Positions 1 to 5,163 of a DNA stretch of 6,169 nt are shown here, piece by piece (the stretch's first letter is position 1; the number at the start of each line of letters is the position of its first letter). Below the pieces are notes generated by a model that saw only the letters and a list, made by a program, of their open reading frames with translations, had not been told where the DNA came from and searched no databases. The position numbers and the translations under genes are program-made. Source of the DNA: Christensenellaceae bacterium (GTDB taxonomy: Bacteria; Bacillota; Clostridia; Christensenellales; UBA1750). The stretch spans positions 1-6,169 of the forward strand of contig JAITTC010000113.1 in assembly GCA_031287285.1 (NCBI GenBank), written 5' to 3'.

Positions 1-1
1 G

Positions 2-1024
2 AGGGAGCTTTGGGTCAGCGTATACATCACGCCCAAGACGACGGCGCCCGGCGACCACGAGGAAAGCTACGCCACCAATGACTTTGGGAAAATTCCCGGG
101 GGCTCTTTGGGTCCGACGCCCACGCCAACGCCCAACCCGGGCACGGCAACACCCACGCCAACGCCCGACCCGGGCACGGCAACGCCCACGCCGACGCCCG
201 ACCCGGGCACGCCGACGCCGACGCCCACACCGACCCCTCCGCCAAAGAAGTATGACTTCCTCTTCGTGATCGACTGGTCAAGCTCCATGAACAGCAGCTC
301 GATGTTCAGCAGCACGGGAAGCCCGGCGGGGCTTAAGCCCCTTGATTACGCCAAAAACTTCGTGCTGGATATCAGCCCAGACATCCTGCGGGATTACCCG
401 GGCAGCCGCATTGGGGTGATTGGCATGAACTGCGACACGACGAACAGCAACACGGCGTCGAGGGTAAATATCGTGTTTGATATGGCCTTTACCTCAAACG
501 ACGCGGCGATTCAGTCCGTGCTCAATGCCAGCTACTCGGCGCGTAGCAACGACGACAATGCCCAGTTCCTAAGAGCCGCTATAGACAAGATGAAGGGCCT
601 GAGCACCTCTTTCGGCGGAGATGGCAGCGTTCCCGTGAAGGCGCTCGTCCCGCGCGATGAGCTGAGCGAACGCATTCCTGTCATCATCCAGATGTCGGAC
701 TTCCAGATGATAGAAGAAGAGACCAATGCGAACACGAACAGCTACTGGTCGTCGATTATGCGAGGGAACGCCAGCAAATTCGCAAATGACCTGCCTGAGG
801 GCATCCTGCTGACCGTGCGGTTTGACAGCCGGACGAACACGCAGATTCCGACCTCCGGCGGCACCTTCAACTCCCAGCGCTTCGACGACTACATGACCCA
901 GAACGTGGCGCCGTTCAACTACGCGAGCCGCAACTGGGGATTCCACAAGGTTTCCTTCGGTACGGATTACAATACGGCGGAAGCCGCCTTTAGGGCCTTC
1001 ATCACATCCCAGGTGCAGCCTTAA
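2..1024 (+). CDS. C-terminal part of a vWA-domain surface or secreted protein (5' end outside window)
   Basis: The frame is open from base 2 to the TAA at 1022-1024, so this is the last 340 residues of a longer protein; an apparent TTG start at 107 is only an internal codon. Residues 1-37 are the end of an unidentified upstream domain. Residues 39-81 are a Thr/Pro repeat linker, typical of extracytoplasmic proteins. Residues from about 85 to the end form a vWA domain. A hydrophobic strand leads into the MIDAS motif D91-W-S93-S-S95, and a later strand ends in M-S-D233-F-Q, the usual third metal-site loop. The MIDAS Thr is not obvious; by position it seems to be an Asp near 184. vWA domains bind protein ligands through a divalent metal, often in adhesins and pilus tips. 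The protein stops at the vWA domain, with no LPXTG-like signal, C-terminal membrane helix or basic tail. The sortase gene starts 27 bases downstream, suggesting one operon. The vWA call is firm; the adhesin role is inferred. Confidence 0.85.
   Translation, partial: RELWVSVYITPKTTAPGDHEESYATNDFGKIPGGSLGPTPTPTPNPGTATPTPTPDPGTATPTPTPDPGTPTPTPTPTPPPKKYDFLFVIDWSSSMNSSSMFSSTGSPAGLKPLDYAKNFVLDISPDILRDYPGSRIGVIGMNCDTTNSNTASRVNIVFDMAFTSNDAAIQSVLNASYSARSNDDNAQFLRAAIDKMKGLSTSFGGDGSVPVKALVPRDELSERIPVIIQMSDFQMIEEETNANTNSYWSSIMRGNASKFANDLPEGILLTVRFDSRTNTQIPTSGGTFNSQRFDDYMTQNVAPFNYASRNWGFHKVSFGTDYNTAEAAFRAFITSQVQP
116..244 (+). repeat. 33-bp tandem repeat encoding a Thr/Pro linker
   Basis: Three near-identical 33-bp units lie at 116-148, 149-181 and 182-214, followed by a degenerate partial unit at 215-244. 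Each encodes the 11-residue block TPTPTP(D/N)PGT(A/P). Differences between units are mostly third-base changes, plus one Asn/Asp and one Ala/Pro change. The block forms an extended, probably glycosylatable spacer between the upstream domain and the vWA domain. Because the unit is a multiple of three, gain or loss of copies would change linker length without breaking the frame. Confidence 0.93.
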
Positions 1025-1051
1025 GGCTTTAGAAAGGAGGGCGGATGCCCG

Positions 1052-1873
1052 ATGAAAAAAAGGATTTTGACAGCCGCCCTCCTATTGCTGGCGCTCCTAT
1101 TGCTGGGATCCGCCGCCTGGCAGAGCTGGGGCGCTAAAGAGGAGCAAAGAGGCCCGGACGAACAGCAGGAAATGAAGCCCGGGCTGCTGCCCGGGCAGAT
1201 CCGGCCGCCGGGTGAAGAAACCGTGCCCGAATCGGCCCGAGGACCTGCCTTGGAGCCTTCGCCAGGGCAGGCTGGGCAGCCGGATGCAGGGGGCAGCGGC
1301 GCGCAGCTCATGGATTTTAGCGGGCTGCAGGCGCAAAATCCTGAAATCGCGGGCTGGATCGTGATCGAGAGCCTCGGGATCGATTACCCGATCGCCAAAG
1401 GGGCCGATAATAGCTATTACCTCGACCACACGGTGAAGAGGCAGCCCAACAAGCTGGGCGCTCTCTTCATGGATTACCGCAACAACCCTGATTTTTCGGA
1501 TTTTCACAGCGTTGTTTACGGCCACAACATGAAGAGCGGCAAGATGTTCGGCCGGCTGGCCAAGATGAAGGAGGAGGCGACCTTCAACAGGGTGACGGAG
1601 GGGACCCTATATGCCCCGGGCAAGACCTACAGGCTCAGGATTTTCGCCGTGGTGGTCACCAGCGCTGCCAGCGACTATTATCGCTACGTGTTCCCGGATG
1701 CCTCCAGCCGGGAGGAGCACTTGGAAATGATTCGGGAAAACGCGCTGCTTTACCGGGAGGTTGGCGCGCAGGCAGAGGATCGCCTGCTGGCCCTGAGCAC
1801 CTGCTCGTATGAATATAAGGATGCCCGCACTGTTGTGATCGCAAAAATGGAAGAGGATGATTTGCGTGACTGA
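1052..1873 (+). CDS. class B sortase, membrane-anchored transpeptidase
   Basis: This 273-residue protein is a cysteine transpeptidase that cleaves a C-terminal sorting motif on secreted proteins and joins them to the cell wall or to another pilin. It starts with a short basic stretch (KKR) and one hydrophobic helix at about residues 5-22, an uncleaved N-terminal anchor. A Pro/Glu/Gly-rich linker spans about 24-87. The catalytic domain follows, with His158 in VVYGHNM, Cys251 in LSTCSYE and Arg259 in DARTVV, the complete sortase triad. The GWI..ESLGIDYPI strand, the NKLGALFMD motif and the long insert with a helix before the Cys strand are typical of class B. AGGAGG at 1035-1040 lies 11 bases before the chosen ATG. 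An ATG at 1045 is nearer the site but is out of frame with the sortase. No protein in the window carries a clear sorting signal, so its substrate is unknown; it may be encoded upstream. Class B enzymes usually anchor haem-uptake or surface proteins, and some assemble pili. Confidence 0.93.
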   Translation: MKKRILTAALLLLALLLLGSAAWQSWGAKEEQRGPDEQQEMKPGLLPGQIRPPGEETVPESARGPALEPSPGQAGQPDAGGSGAQLMDFSGLQAQNPEIAGWIVIESLGIDYPIAKGADNSYYLDHTVKRQPNKLGALFMDYRNNPDFSDFHSVVYGHNMKSGKMFGRLAKMKEEATFNRVTEGTLYAPGKTYRLRIFAVVVTSAASDYYRYVFPDASSREEHLEMIRENALLYREVGAQAEDRLLALSTCSYEYKDARTVVIAKMEEDDLRD

Positions 1874-2528
1874 AGAAAAGAGACTGATCTTTTATGAGCA
1901 ACCCGACTTTTCTGGCAAAAATATAGAGGATCTGCTTGGCTGGCTGTCCATCCCCTTGTGGAATCACAGCCGTCGTGTCGCGATTTGTTCCTCCATCATG
2001 GCAGAATATCTCGAGCAGTGGCCGCACCTGCTGTATGACATCCCGCCGCACACCGATTTGGCGATGATCGCGCATCTGGGCGGGCTTATGCACGATGTTG
2101 GCAAGCTGCTGATCCCCACCCTGGGCTCGAGCGAAACCGATTATATGCGCCATCCGGCCATCGGCGCCGAGTTTTTGCAAGAGCATAAGGGGACGCTGTT
2201 TGACAACGAAACGCAGGCGGATCTGGCGATGGATATGGTTCGCAGCCATCATGAACAGCCAAACGGCAAGGGCTTCCCAAACGGTTTGGTTTCGGGGAAT
2301 ATCTCGCTGCTCGCGGGCATCTGCGGCCTTGCCGACGCGCTCGATCATTTTCTTTATCGGGAGGGAGGGGCCACAGCGGACCAGCAGGATGTCCGGAGCT
2401 ATGTGCAAAACAATGCGGGCGTGCTCTTTTGCAATCCCGCCGTCGCAGCCTTCGAGCAGGGCTGGCCTTCCTTGCTCGCGCGGTATGCCCGCTGGGCACA
2501 GTCCGCGCGGGAAATCAGCTTTTTGTAG
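1857..2528 (+). CDS. compact HD-GYP-like phosphohydrolase (GFP variant)
   Basis: The 223-residue product is essentially a lone HD-GYP-type domain with no receiver, PAS or membrane segment, so it is probably cytoplasmic. HD-GYP enzymes hydrolyse cyclic dinucleotides, mainly c-di-GMP, using a two- or three-metal site. Visible residues are His37 (WNHSRRV), His79-Asp80 with Lys83 (HDVGK), His99 (HPAIGAEFL), His131-His132-Glu133 and Asp160 (GLADALD). The signature reads G-F-P at 139-141 instead of G-Y-P, within HHEQPNGKGFPNG. The metal ligands thus look intact, so activity is likely, but substrate is unproven and another phosphorylated ligand is possible. The ATG overlaps the sortase gene by 17 bases and sits directly against the GGAAGAGG at 1849-1856. 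An in-frame GTG at 1866 would be spaced 9 bases from that site and may be the true start, shortening the protein by three residues. Either way it is probably translationally coupled to the sortase. About 65 residues follow the last motif without a recognised domain. Confidence 0.86.
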   Translation: MICVTEEKRLIFYEQPDFSGKNIEDLLGWLSIPLWNHSRRVAICSSIMAEYLEQWPHLLYDIPPHTDLAMIAHLGGLMHDVGKLLIPTLGSSETDYMRHPAIGAEFLQEHKGTLFDNETQADLAMDMVRSHHEQPNGKGFPNGLVSGNISLLAGICGLADALDHFLYREGGATADQQDVRSYVQNNAGVLFCNPAVAAFEQGWPSLLARYARWAQSAREISFL

Positions 2529-2566
2529 ACGAAAAAAAGTGAAAGTGTGGTTTTTTCCCTCGGTTG

Positions 2567-2575
2567 TGCTATAAT
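2567..2575 (+). promoter_or_regulatory. extended -10 promoter for the MerR-type gene
   Basis: A perfect TATAAT at 2570-2575 is preceded by TG plus one base (2567-2569), forming an extended -10 element. No good -35 hexamer lies 16-20 bases upstream (the candidates are GT-rich, such as GTGGTT at 2547-2552), which fits either an extended -10 promoter or an activator-dependent one. It lies after the stop of the HD-GYP gene and about 105 bases before the MerR start, giving a leader of roughly 100 bases. It marks the likely boundary between the two gene groups. Autoregulation by the MerR protein is plausible from family habit, but I see no clear operator dyad. Confidence 0.65.
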
Positions 2576-2589
2576 TTAGATAAAATCAT

Positions 2590-2638
2590 TGTGCCTGCGA
2601 CATGCAAGGGCTCATTCGCACGAGCGGGGTATGGCACA
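2590..2638 (+). other. weak nested inverted repeats in the MerR leader
   Basis: In the leader, TGTGCC-like bases at 2590-2595 can pair with GGCACA at 2633-2638 (6 pairs). Inside that loop GCTC (2610-2613) can pair with GAGC (2622-2625). Both stems are short and the outer loop is long, so a regulatory fold is possible but weakly supported. No known riboswitch class is recognised. Confidence 0.2.
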
Positions 2639-2660
2639 TTCGGGAGGACGCAGCACGCAC

Positions 2661-2668
2661 GGAGGGGA
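2661..2668 (+). promoter_or_regulatory. ribosome binding site deciding the MerR start
   Basis: GGAGGGGA lies 11 bases before ATG 2680. The longer reading from ATG 2602 has no such site, and its extra 26 residues do not resemble a MerR N-terminus. The start at 2680 places the helix-turn-helix at the very N-terminus, as is normal for the family. Confidence 0.75.
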
Positions 2669-2679
2669 GAACGCGAGGC

Positions 2680-3495
2680 ATGAACGAATTGCTATCCATC
2701 AGGGAGTTTTCCAAGCTTTCGGGGATCGAATCCACGACCCTGCGCTATTGGGACGATATCGGGCTGTTTTCCCCCGTAAGGCGCGATCCCGAAAACAATT
2801 ACCGCTACTATGCGCCGTCGCAAATCATCGGGGTGAACTTTATCACCGTCTTGAGCAGCCTGAGCATTCCGCTGAAGACCATCAACGGCGTCGAGGAAGA
2901 GCGCACGCCGGCTGGCATCATGGATCTGATCGAAAACCAAGAAAATGCCCTGGATATGGAGATGAAGCGGCTGCGCGAAACCTATTCGGTGATTCACACG
3001 CGCAGGGATCTGATTAAGATCGGGCTTAGCGTAAAGGAAGGGGATATTTTCCTAAAAAAGGTAGAGGATCGCCCGCTGCTTTTCGGCCCGCCCAATGTCT
3101 TTGAAGCGGGCGAGAGCTTTTATGGGCCGTTTATGCGCTTTTGCCGGCAGGCCAAGGATCTGCGCATCAATCTCAACTACCCAATCGGCGGCTGGCATGC
3201 GGATATCGAAAGCTTCTCGAAGGCGCCCGGCGAGCCAGAGTGTTTTTTCTCGGTCGATCCGACCGGGAATAAGAAGAGGGAGGCTGGGGAGTACCTGGTC
3301 GGCTATTTCCGCGGCTACTACGGCGAGCTGGACGGCGTGCCCGAGAAGATGAGCGCCTACGCGCGGGAGCAGGGGCTAAACTTCGCAGGCCCCGTGTATA
3401 CAATCTATTTGCTCGATGAAGTCTGCGTCAAGGATCCTTCCCAGTACCTGGTCCAGATTTGCGTCGCCGTCTCGAAAAAACGAAAAAAGAGATGA
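2680..3495 (+). CDS. MerR-family regulator with BmrR/GyrI-like effector domain
   Basis: This 271-residue cytoplasmic transcription factor has the MerR layout. The N-terminal winged helix-turn-helix (about residues 4-72) shows SIREFSKLSGIESTTLRYWDDIGL and a wing with NNYRYY at 39-44. A helical dimerisation coiled coil (about 80-120) carries ENQENALDMEMKRLRE. A C-terminal ligand domain of about 145 residues resembles GyrI-like/BmrR effector domains, with a late YTIYLLDE strand in which Glu247 lies about where BmrR has its buried ligand-binding Glu; that residue match is inferred. MerR proteins of this type twist over-long promoter spacers to activate when ligand binds. Those with BmrR-like domains often sense hydrophobic or cationic compounds, but the ligand here is unknown. 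The protein ends in a basic run (KKRKKR). The gene has its own promoter and precedes the reductase by 82 bases on the same strand, making the downstream genes its likely targets. Confidence 0.9.
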   Translation: MNELLSIREFSKLSGIESTTLRYWDDIGLFSPVRRDPENNYRYYAPSQIIGVNFITVLSSLSIPLKTINGVEEERTPAGIMDLIENQENALDMEMKRLRETYSVIHTRRDLIKIGLSVKEGDIFLKKVEDRPLLFGPPNVFEAGESFYGPFMRFCRQAKDLRINLNYPIGGWHADIESFSKAPGEPECFFSVDPTGNKKREAGEYLVGYFRGYYGELDGVPEKMSAYAREQGLNFAGPVYTIYLLDEVCVKDPSQYLVQICVAVSKKRKKR

Positions 3496-3500
3496 AGAAA

Positions 3501-3542
3501 AAAGGGGTTTGCGCAATGCAGACTCCTTTGTTGTATTCATAC
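3501..3542 (+). promoter_or_regulatory. intergenic dyads between the regulator and reductase genes
   Basis: The 82-base gap holds an 8-base perfect palindrome, TTGCGCAA (3509-3516), and an interrupted dyad, GTAT-TC-ATAC (3533-3542). In addition AAAGGGG (3501-3507) can pair with CTCCTTT (3523-3529), including one G-U pair, followed by T-rich sequence. These could be an operator, a weak attenuator-like hairpin, or chance. No convincing -35/-10 pair is visible, so the reductase may be read from the MerR promoter. Confidence 0.25.
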
Positions 3543-3562
3543 GCTGAGTGAGGTCCGCGAAG

Positions 3563-3570
3563 AAGGAGGA
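3563..3570 (+). promoter_or_regulatory. ribosome binding site deciding a TTG start
   Basis: AAGGAGGA, a near-perfect anti-16S match, lies 7 bases before TTG 3578. An in-frame GTG at 3548 would put this site inside the gene and add ten residues not expected of the family. TTG 3578 yields METTVFGKTGRLVSRIG, the usual start of an aldo/keto reductase. Confidence 0.85.
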
Positions 3571-3577
3571 ATTCGAC

Positions 3578-4459
3578 TTGGAAACCACGGTGTTTGGCAA
3601 AACCGGTCGTCTTGTCAGCCGAATCGGCTTTGGCGGCGCGGTCGCCGGGCTCAAGAACTACCTGCACGAATACGACCCTGCCTCGAGCGAAGCAAAGGCC
3701 GGGGTGCACGAGGCGCTGGAAGCTGCGCTGGAGCACGGCATCAGCTATTTCGATACCGCCCCGGGCTATGGAAACGGCGCTTCCGAAACCCTCTTTGGCG
3801 ACGTGCTCGGCGGCGTTGAGCCGGAGCGCATCTTTTTGGCCACCAAGTGCTCGGCCTTTTCGAATGAAGGCGGCGTTTCTGATTACGACCATGTTCTTCG
3901 CTCCGCAGAGCAGAGCCTAAAGCGCTTGCGCCGTGACTTTGTCGACCTTTTGCAGCTGCACGGCGGCTCCTACACCGATGCCCAGACTGAGCGCGTCATG
4001 GGCGAAAAGGGCGCGCTGGAGGCCCTTGAAAAGCTCAAAAAAGATGGGGTCGTGCGCCATATCGGCTTCACCACCGAGGATAATAACCGCGCCATGTACG
4101 AGTTCTTCCGCTCGGGCCGCTTCGATTCCGTTCAGCTCTGCTATAACTTCCTCTTTCAGCACCCCTACGAGCCAAGCCGCCCCTTTGGCTCGCTCTATGA
4201 GGCCGAAAAGAAGGGCCTTGGCATCGCTGCCATGCGCGCCACGACCTCCGGCACCTTCCAGCGCTGGATGCGCGCCGTCCGCCCGGGCGACAACTTCGAT
4301 TACACGAGCGCGCTGATTCAGTTCGTGCTCTCCAATCCCCTCGTCGACGTGGTGCTGATCGGCATGCGCAGCAAGGAGCGCGTTTTGCAAAATGTCGCCA
4401 TCATGGACGACGCTTCCGGCCGCGTGGATCTCTCCTTGATCCACGAGCGCTATGTGTGA
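3578..4459 (+). CDS. aldo/keto reductase family oxidoreductase
   Basis: The 293-residue protein is an NAD(P)H-dependent TIM-barrel oxidoreductase that interconverts carbonyls and alcohols, or oxidises sugars to lactones in the sugar-dehydrogenase branches. It opens with the family N-terminal hairpin FGKTGRLVSRIGFGG. The catalytic tetrad is complete: Asp59 and Tyr64 in YFDTAPGYGNGASE, Lys90 in LATKCS and His128 in DLLQLHGG. The cofactor-side strand VRHIGFTTED and the terminal VVLIGMRSKERVLQN region (phosphate-binding part of the fold) are also present. There is no C-terminal ferredoxin domain and no signal peptide, so it is a simple cytoplasmic enzyme of usual length. The start is TTG, supported by a strong ribosome binding site. 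The MBL-fold gene begins 9 bases after its stop, so the two are almost certainly co-transcribed. The substrate cannot be read from sequence; the glycosidase-like neighbour points to a sugar or sugar-derived aldehyde. Confidence 0.92.
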   Translation: METTVFGKTGRLVSRIGFGGAVAGLKNYLHEYDPASSEAKAGVHEALEAALEHGISYFDTAPGYGNGASETLFGDVLGGVEPERIFLATKCSAFSNEGGVSDYDHVLRSAEQSLKRLRRDFVDLLQLHGGSYTDAQTERVMGEKGALEALEKLKKDGVVRHIGFTTEDNNRAMYEFFRSGRFDSVQLCYNFLFQHPYEPSRPFGSLYEAEKKGLGIAAMRATTSGTFQRWMRAVRPGDNFDYTSALIQFVLSNPLVDVVLIGMRSKERVLQNVAIMDDASGRVDLSLIHERYV

Positions 4460-4468
4460 GGTGCGGCG

Positions 4469-5140
4469 ATGAATATCTTCCCTGAAATCAAGGGCGAAAT
4501 CGAGGATTACGACGTGCTGGTGCACGGCCACCTCAAGTGGAACCGCTACTTTGGCGAAAGCGCGGACGCTCCGCCCCGCGGCGACCCTTCGACCTGCTCT
4601 TCCGTGCTCCTTCGCGGGCGGGACTTTGATGGCAGGCCTTACCTGCTGATTCTCGATCCGACCATCCGCCTAAGCCCGGAGGCCTACTATTTCGATCTGA
4701 ACCGCCGCACGGGCCTGAGGCCCGACGCGATCACCCACTGCTTCTCGACCCATCACCATTTCGATCATTGGCATGGGCTTCACTACTTTCCCGGCGCTGC
4801 CTGGCTAACGGGCGAGGGCAACGCGGCGCTCATAGCCGAGGCTTCCGGCGTCGATAGGGGCCGGTTCAACGAGGTTTCCGGCGAGTTTTTGCCTGGGCTC
4901 TTTGCGCTGCCCCTGCCCGGCCACACCGAGGCCCTGCACGGCCTGGCCTTTTGCTTTAGGGGCAAACGGGTTTTGGTCGCGGGGGATGCGGTGATGACCA
5001 AGCACCACTTTGACGACCGCCGCACGGAGTTTCAGCCCGACGAAACCCTGCAAAAACGAGCCGGCGAAACCCTTCAAAACATCGCCCAGAGCTTTGACAT
5101 CGTGGTTCCCGGGCACGATAACACCCTGTTTCTAGGCTGA
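4469..5140 (+). CDS. MBL-fold metallo-hydrolase
   Basis: This 223-residue cytoplasmic protein belongs to the metallo-beta-lactamase fold, whose members hydrolyse esters, lactones, thioesters or phosphodiesters with one or two metals, usually zinc. The full ligand set is visible: His95, His97, Asp99 and His100 in STHHHFDHWHG, His152 in PLPGHTEALHG, Asp173 in VAGDAVMTK and His216 in VVPGHDN near the C-terminus. The PGHT and AGD spacing matches the glyoxalase II/lactonase-like part of the superfamily. No extra RNase, rhodanese or flavodoxin domain is attached. GAGGTG at 4458-4463, overlapping the reductase stop, serves as its ribosome binding site 5 bases before ATG. Tight coupling to the reductase suggests consecutive steps, for example hydrolysis of a lactone or thioester made by the dehydrogenase; this is inference. 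A role in detoxification is an alternative. Fold and metal site are confident; substrate is unknown. Confidence 0.9.
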   Translation: MNIFPEIKGEIEDYDVLVHGHLKWNRYFGESADAPPRGDPSTCSSVLLRGRDFDGRPYLLILDPTIRLSPEAYYFDLNRRTGLRPDAITHCFSTHHHFDHWHGLHYFPGAAWLTGEGNAALIAEASGVDRGRFNEVSGEFLPGLFALPLPGHTEALHGLAFCFRGKRVLVAGDAVMTKHHFDDRRTEFQPDETLQKRAGETLQNIAQSFDIVVPGHDNTLFLG

Positions 5141-5163
5141 GCTTAAACAAGGGAGGTATTTCT

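Noticed and set aside
78..269. Arg/Pro-rich small open frames over the Thr/Pro repeat on both strands
   Set aside because: They are low-complexity by-products of the tandem repeat in other frames.
1045..1051. ATG at 1045 as an alternative sortase start
   Set aside because: It is better spaced from AGGAGG but in another frame, giving no sortase product.
1656..2408. Minus-strand open frame of 250 codons
   Set aside because: It is antisense to the sortase and HD-GYP genes, both of which have complete catalytic motifs; the minus-strand product shows no domain.
2531..2557. A-run and T-run flanking a short loop, possible terminator after the HD-GYP gene
   Set aside because: The stem would be almost all A-T pairs with a 13-base loop; there is no GC-rich stem, so it does not qualify as an intrinsic terminator.
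2602..2679. N-terminal extension of the MerR gene from ATG 2602
   Set aside because: There is no ribosome binding site, the 26 extra residues look random, and ATG 2680 with GGAGGGGA gives a normal MerR N-terminus.
3917..4531. Minus-strand open frame of 204 codons
   Set aside because: It is antisense to the aldo/keto reductase and has an Ala/His/Glu-rich product with no family features.
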